Of a stretch of 6,299 bases of DNA, positions 4,877 through 6,299 are shown one piece after another (positions within the stretch are counted from its first letter, which is position 1; the number at the start of each line of letters is the position of its first letter). The stretch comes from Nitrososphaerota archaeon. GTDB lineage: Archaea; Thermoproteota; Nitrososphaeria; Nitrososphaerales; Nitrososphaeraceae. The notes beneath the pieces are model-generated. The model was not told the DNA's origin. It saw only the letters and a list, made by a program, of their open reading frames with translations, and ran no database searches. The stretch lies in contig VBPR01000066.1 in the NCBI GenBank assembly GCA_005877345.1, positions 1-6,299 of the forward strand, given 5' to 3'. The position numbers and the translations under genes are program-made.

Positions 4877-5421
4877 TAGCGGAAACTCTCATACTTTGAT
4901 AGTGTGACTCGAACCTTGTCAACAGTAGGCTTAGGAATCCCACTGTAGAACTTGGAGAATACAGCTTGATGATCAAGAGACTTCTCATACTTCTCTTTGA
5001 ATGAAGGAAGGACTCCTACAAGTCTCTCTTCTCTATCAATCTTGTTGCTTAGACGAAGAACAAATCTCTTCCTAATCCAAATGAAACGGAGATAATTGAA
5101 ATCAACATTATCAGTCATACAGATGATTCCTACACACTTTGCAAAATCAAATTTGTCAAAGCATACTGCTCTATAAGATTCAGTAGGATAAGTCTGAAAG
5201 ACGTAGATAGTAGAGAGTCCATATTCATCTTGAACCTTTGACAAAGATTGCATAATAATATCAAGGTCTCTATCCTCAGCAAAGTCCCACATAGGAATGA
5301 AGTAACCATCTGGAGTCTGATTTGTTACTCCATAATGAGTTGAAATCTTAGCTATCCAAGTTCTCAGTTGAAGTGCTAAGGTTCTTCCGAAGATAGGGAT
5401 TCTAATGATTAGCTGTTTCAA
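4876..5421 (-). CDS. Unrecognised 181-aa protein, possibly primase/Rep-like
   Basis: The start is TTG, overlapping the upstream TGA as TTGA. An AAGGAG ribosome site 8 bases upstream supports it. The protein has no transmembrane segment or signal. Its middle runs in a pattern that recalls archaeo-eukaryotic primase-type domains: an acidic patch after a strand (IPMWDFAEDRD, residues 42-52), a strand plus loop with FQTYPTESYRAV (75-86) where the family usually has a Gly/His motif, and TDNVD (103-107) followed by a basic strand FVLRLSNK (120-127). The expected histidine is missing (YRA instead of YH), so if the match is real the protein is divergent or inactive. This assignment is a low-confidence inference; the gene itself is well supported. 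A winged-helix gene lies directly upstream. Confidence 0.75.
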   Translation of the reverse strand: MKQLIIRIPIFGRTLALQLRTWIAKISTHYGVTNQTPDGYFIPMWDFAEDRDLDIIMQSLSKVQDEYGLSTIYVFQTYPTESYRAVCFDKFDFAKCVGIICMTDNVDFNYLRFIWIRKRFVLRLSNKIDREERLVGVLPSFKEKYEKSLDHQAVFSKFYSGIPKPTVDKVRVTLSKYESFR

Positions 5422-6299
5422 CTCCAGTTCTCCTTGTATCTCTCGAAGTAGTCTCTGTATTTAGGAGCAAGAGACCAAGTAGGAGAGTTATTCCGAATAA
5501 TTCCTTTCCCTTTCAAAAGACGGAGATGTCTATAGAGTGAGGATTGAGATACATCTCGAAGCTCTTCAGAAGACATATGAAAGTGCTTCTCCATGTCATA
5601 GATTGTTACTTCATCATTCCATCTGTTTGTGAAGTATTCAATTATGCGAAATGGCCCAGTATGGAAGGATTCTTCTCTATCAGGGTCACTTGACAATATC
5701 ATCATGTTGTACAATTCAAGATATGGGCCATAGAGGACTTTGAAAGCAAGACCATCTGCTTCTGTGAACTGTACTCCACCATTGAGAGAACACCAAGCAT
5801 TCATATATCTGATAGTAGCTAACTCTGCTCTGCTTCGAGTTAAGTGTTGCTCAAGTAATTCCATGATGTCTCTGTTAGGTGTAAAGTGTGGTAAAGGTTG
5901 AGTCAATAAGGGAAGAGAGAAATGTGGTGGAATCTTCTTAGTATCCTTCTGTAGAGGATTAATCAGCATCAGCTTGATGAATCTATCATTAGCAAGACTG
6001 TTCCAGTTCTCAGATTCTCGCATCAACTTTCTGAACTTGAAAGGTTGAATAGCAATAAGCAGAACAAGATCACAGTCTTGGATGCTAATGGTAACAGGCA
6101 TTCCTTGAGCAGATACCATTCTCTCAAACTTCCTATCAGTCTGAACCTTTGAAGCTACAGCCATTAGAAGCTCTCTATGATAATCAGTAAGCATACTCCA
6201 TTCTTCAACAGTCCAAAGGAGTCTCTTACCTACTAAGAGAGAAATCTTCTGTACAAGCTCATAGTATGTTACACTATTCCAGTTGTTGATTACTAAATC
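5418..6299 (-). CDS. Winged-helix DNA-binding protein, 5' end beyond the window
   Basis: At least 293 residues are visible. An ATG at 6194 would give 258 aa, but the frame stays open for 35 more codons to the window edge without a stop, ATG, GTG or TTG. The only purine-rich element near that ATG (GGAG) sits 1 base from it, too close for a ribosome site. I therefore infer that the true start lies beyond 6299. The last ~80 residues read as a winged helix-turn-helix: helices around FRIIEYFTNRW and VTIYDMEKHF, a recognition-helix-like SSLYRHLRLLKGKGII, then a short wing (NNSPTWSL). The rest (about 200 residues, predicted mostly helical, with an IPPHFSLPLLTQPLPHF linker) is not recognised. A DNA-binding regulator or replication initiator is possible, but the function is unproven. 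Its TGA overlaps the TTG start of the next gene. Confidence 0.8.
   Translation of the reverse strand, partial: DLVINNWNSVTYYELVQKISLLVGKRLLWTVEEWSMLTDYHRELLMAVASKVQTDRKFERMVSAQGMPVTISIQDCDLVLLIAIQPFKFRKLMRESENWNSLANDRFIKLMLINPLQKDTKKIPPHFSLPLLTQPLPHFTPNRDIMELLEQHLTRSRAELATIRYMNAWCSLNGGVQFTEADGLAFKVLYGPYLELYNMMILSSDPDREESFHTGPFRIIEYFTNRWNDEVTIYDMEKHFHMSSEELRDVSQSSLYRHLRLLKGKGIIRNNSPTWSLAPKYRDYFERYKENWS
5430..5435 (-). promoter_or_regulatory. Ribosome binding site for the TTG start at 5421
   Basis: AAGGAG on the minus strand ends 8 bases before TTG. It lies inside the last codons of the upstream winged-helix gene. It decides in favour of the TTG start because no ATG lies near it in that frame. 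Confidence 0.7.

Noticed and set aside
4693..4899. 68-aa plus-strand ORF
   Set aside because: It is antisense to two chained minus-strand genes that have ribosome sites and overlaps.
1..6299. Tandem repeats, CRISPR arrays, tRNAs, transposase ends or terminators
   Set aside because: None was seen by eye on either strand; there is almost no non-coding space to hold them.

Overview
The window looks like part of a mobile element (a virus, plasmid or other large extrachromosomal element), more likely archaeal than bacterial. The reasons are indirect. All 20 genes lie on the minus strand with almost no non-coding DNA. Most are short and unrecognised, and about half encode small proteins with paired cysteines (zinc ribbons or fingers). 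The one clearly recognisable enzyme is a phage-type adenine methyltransferase. GC content is roughly 40% by eye. I see no host housekeeping gene, tRNA, rRNA, insertion sequence or CRISPR, so host and element type remain inference.

Transcription runs from right to left. At 6299-5418 is a winged-helix protein whose frame is still open at the window edge, so its start lies outside. It is followed by a 181-aa protein with a weak resemblance to archaeo-eukaryotic primase-type domains (5421-4876), a 41-aa cysteine-rich microprotein, a 76-aa acidic protein, a two-pass membrane protein with a basic tail (4534-4046), a 71-aa zinc-ribbon protein, and a 266-aa protein ending in a dense Cys/His cluster (3847-3047). 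Two zinc microproteins of 45 and 49 aa then lead into the Dam-like methyltransferase (2766-2323). After it come a 114-aa protein with an N-terminal Cys pair and a 261-aa protein with a zinc ribbon, coiled coil and low-complexity linker (1985-1200).

The stretch 1191-409 looks empty if only long ORFs are considered. It reads as six consecutive microgenes (53, 46, 37, 26, 51 and 38 aa) joined by stop/start overlaps. A ribbon-helix-helix-like 106-aa protein (412-92) and the start of a C2HC zinc-finger protein (95 to beyond the left edge) close the window.

Of the 19 gene junctions, 12 are 4-base overlaps (10 ATGA, 2 TTGA), 2 abut exactly, 3 overlap by 1, 11 and 14 bases, and only 2 have gaps (8 and 24 bases). 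Non-coding DNA totals about 32 bases. This implies one long transcript with translational coupling and a promoter to the right of the window. The content (methylation, DNA-binding folds, many zinc proteins, one membrane protein) fits DNA modification, regulation and replication of a mobile element. No pathway can be assigned to most of the genes.
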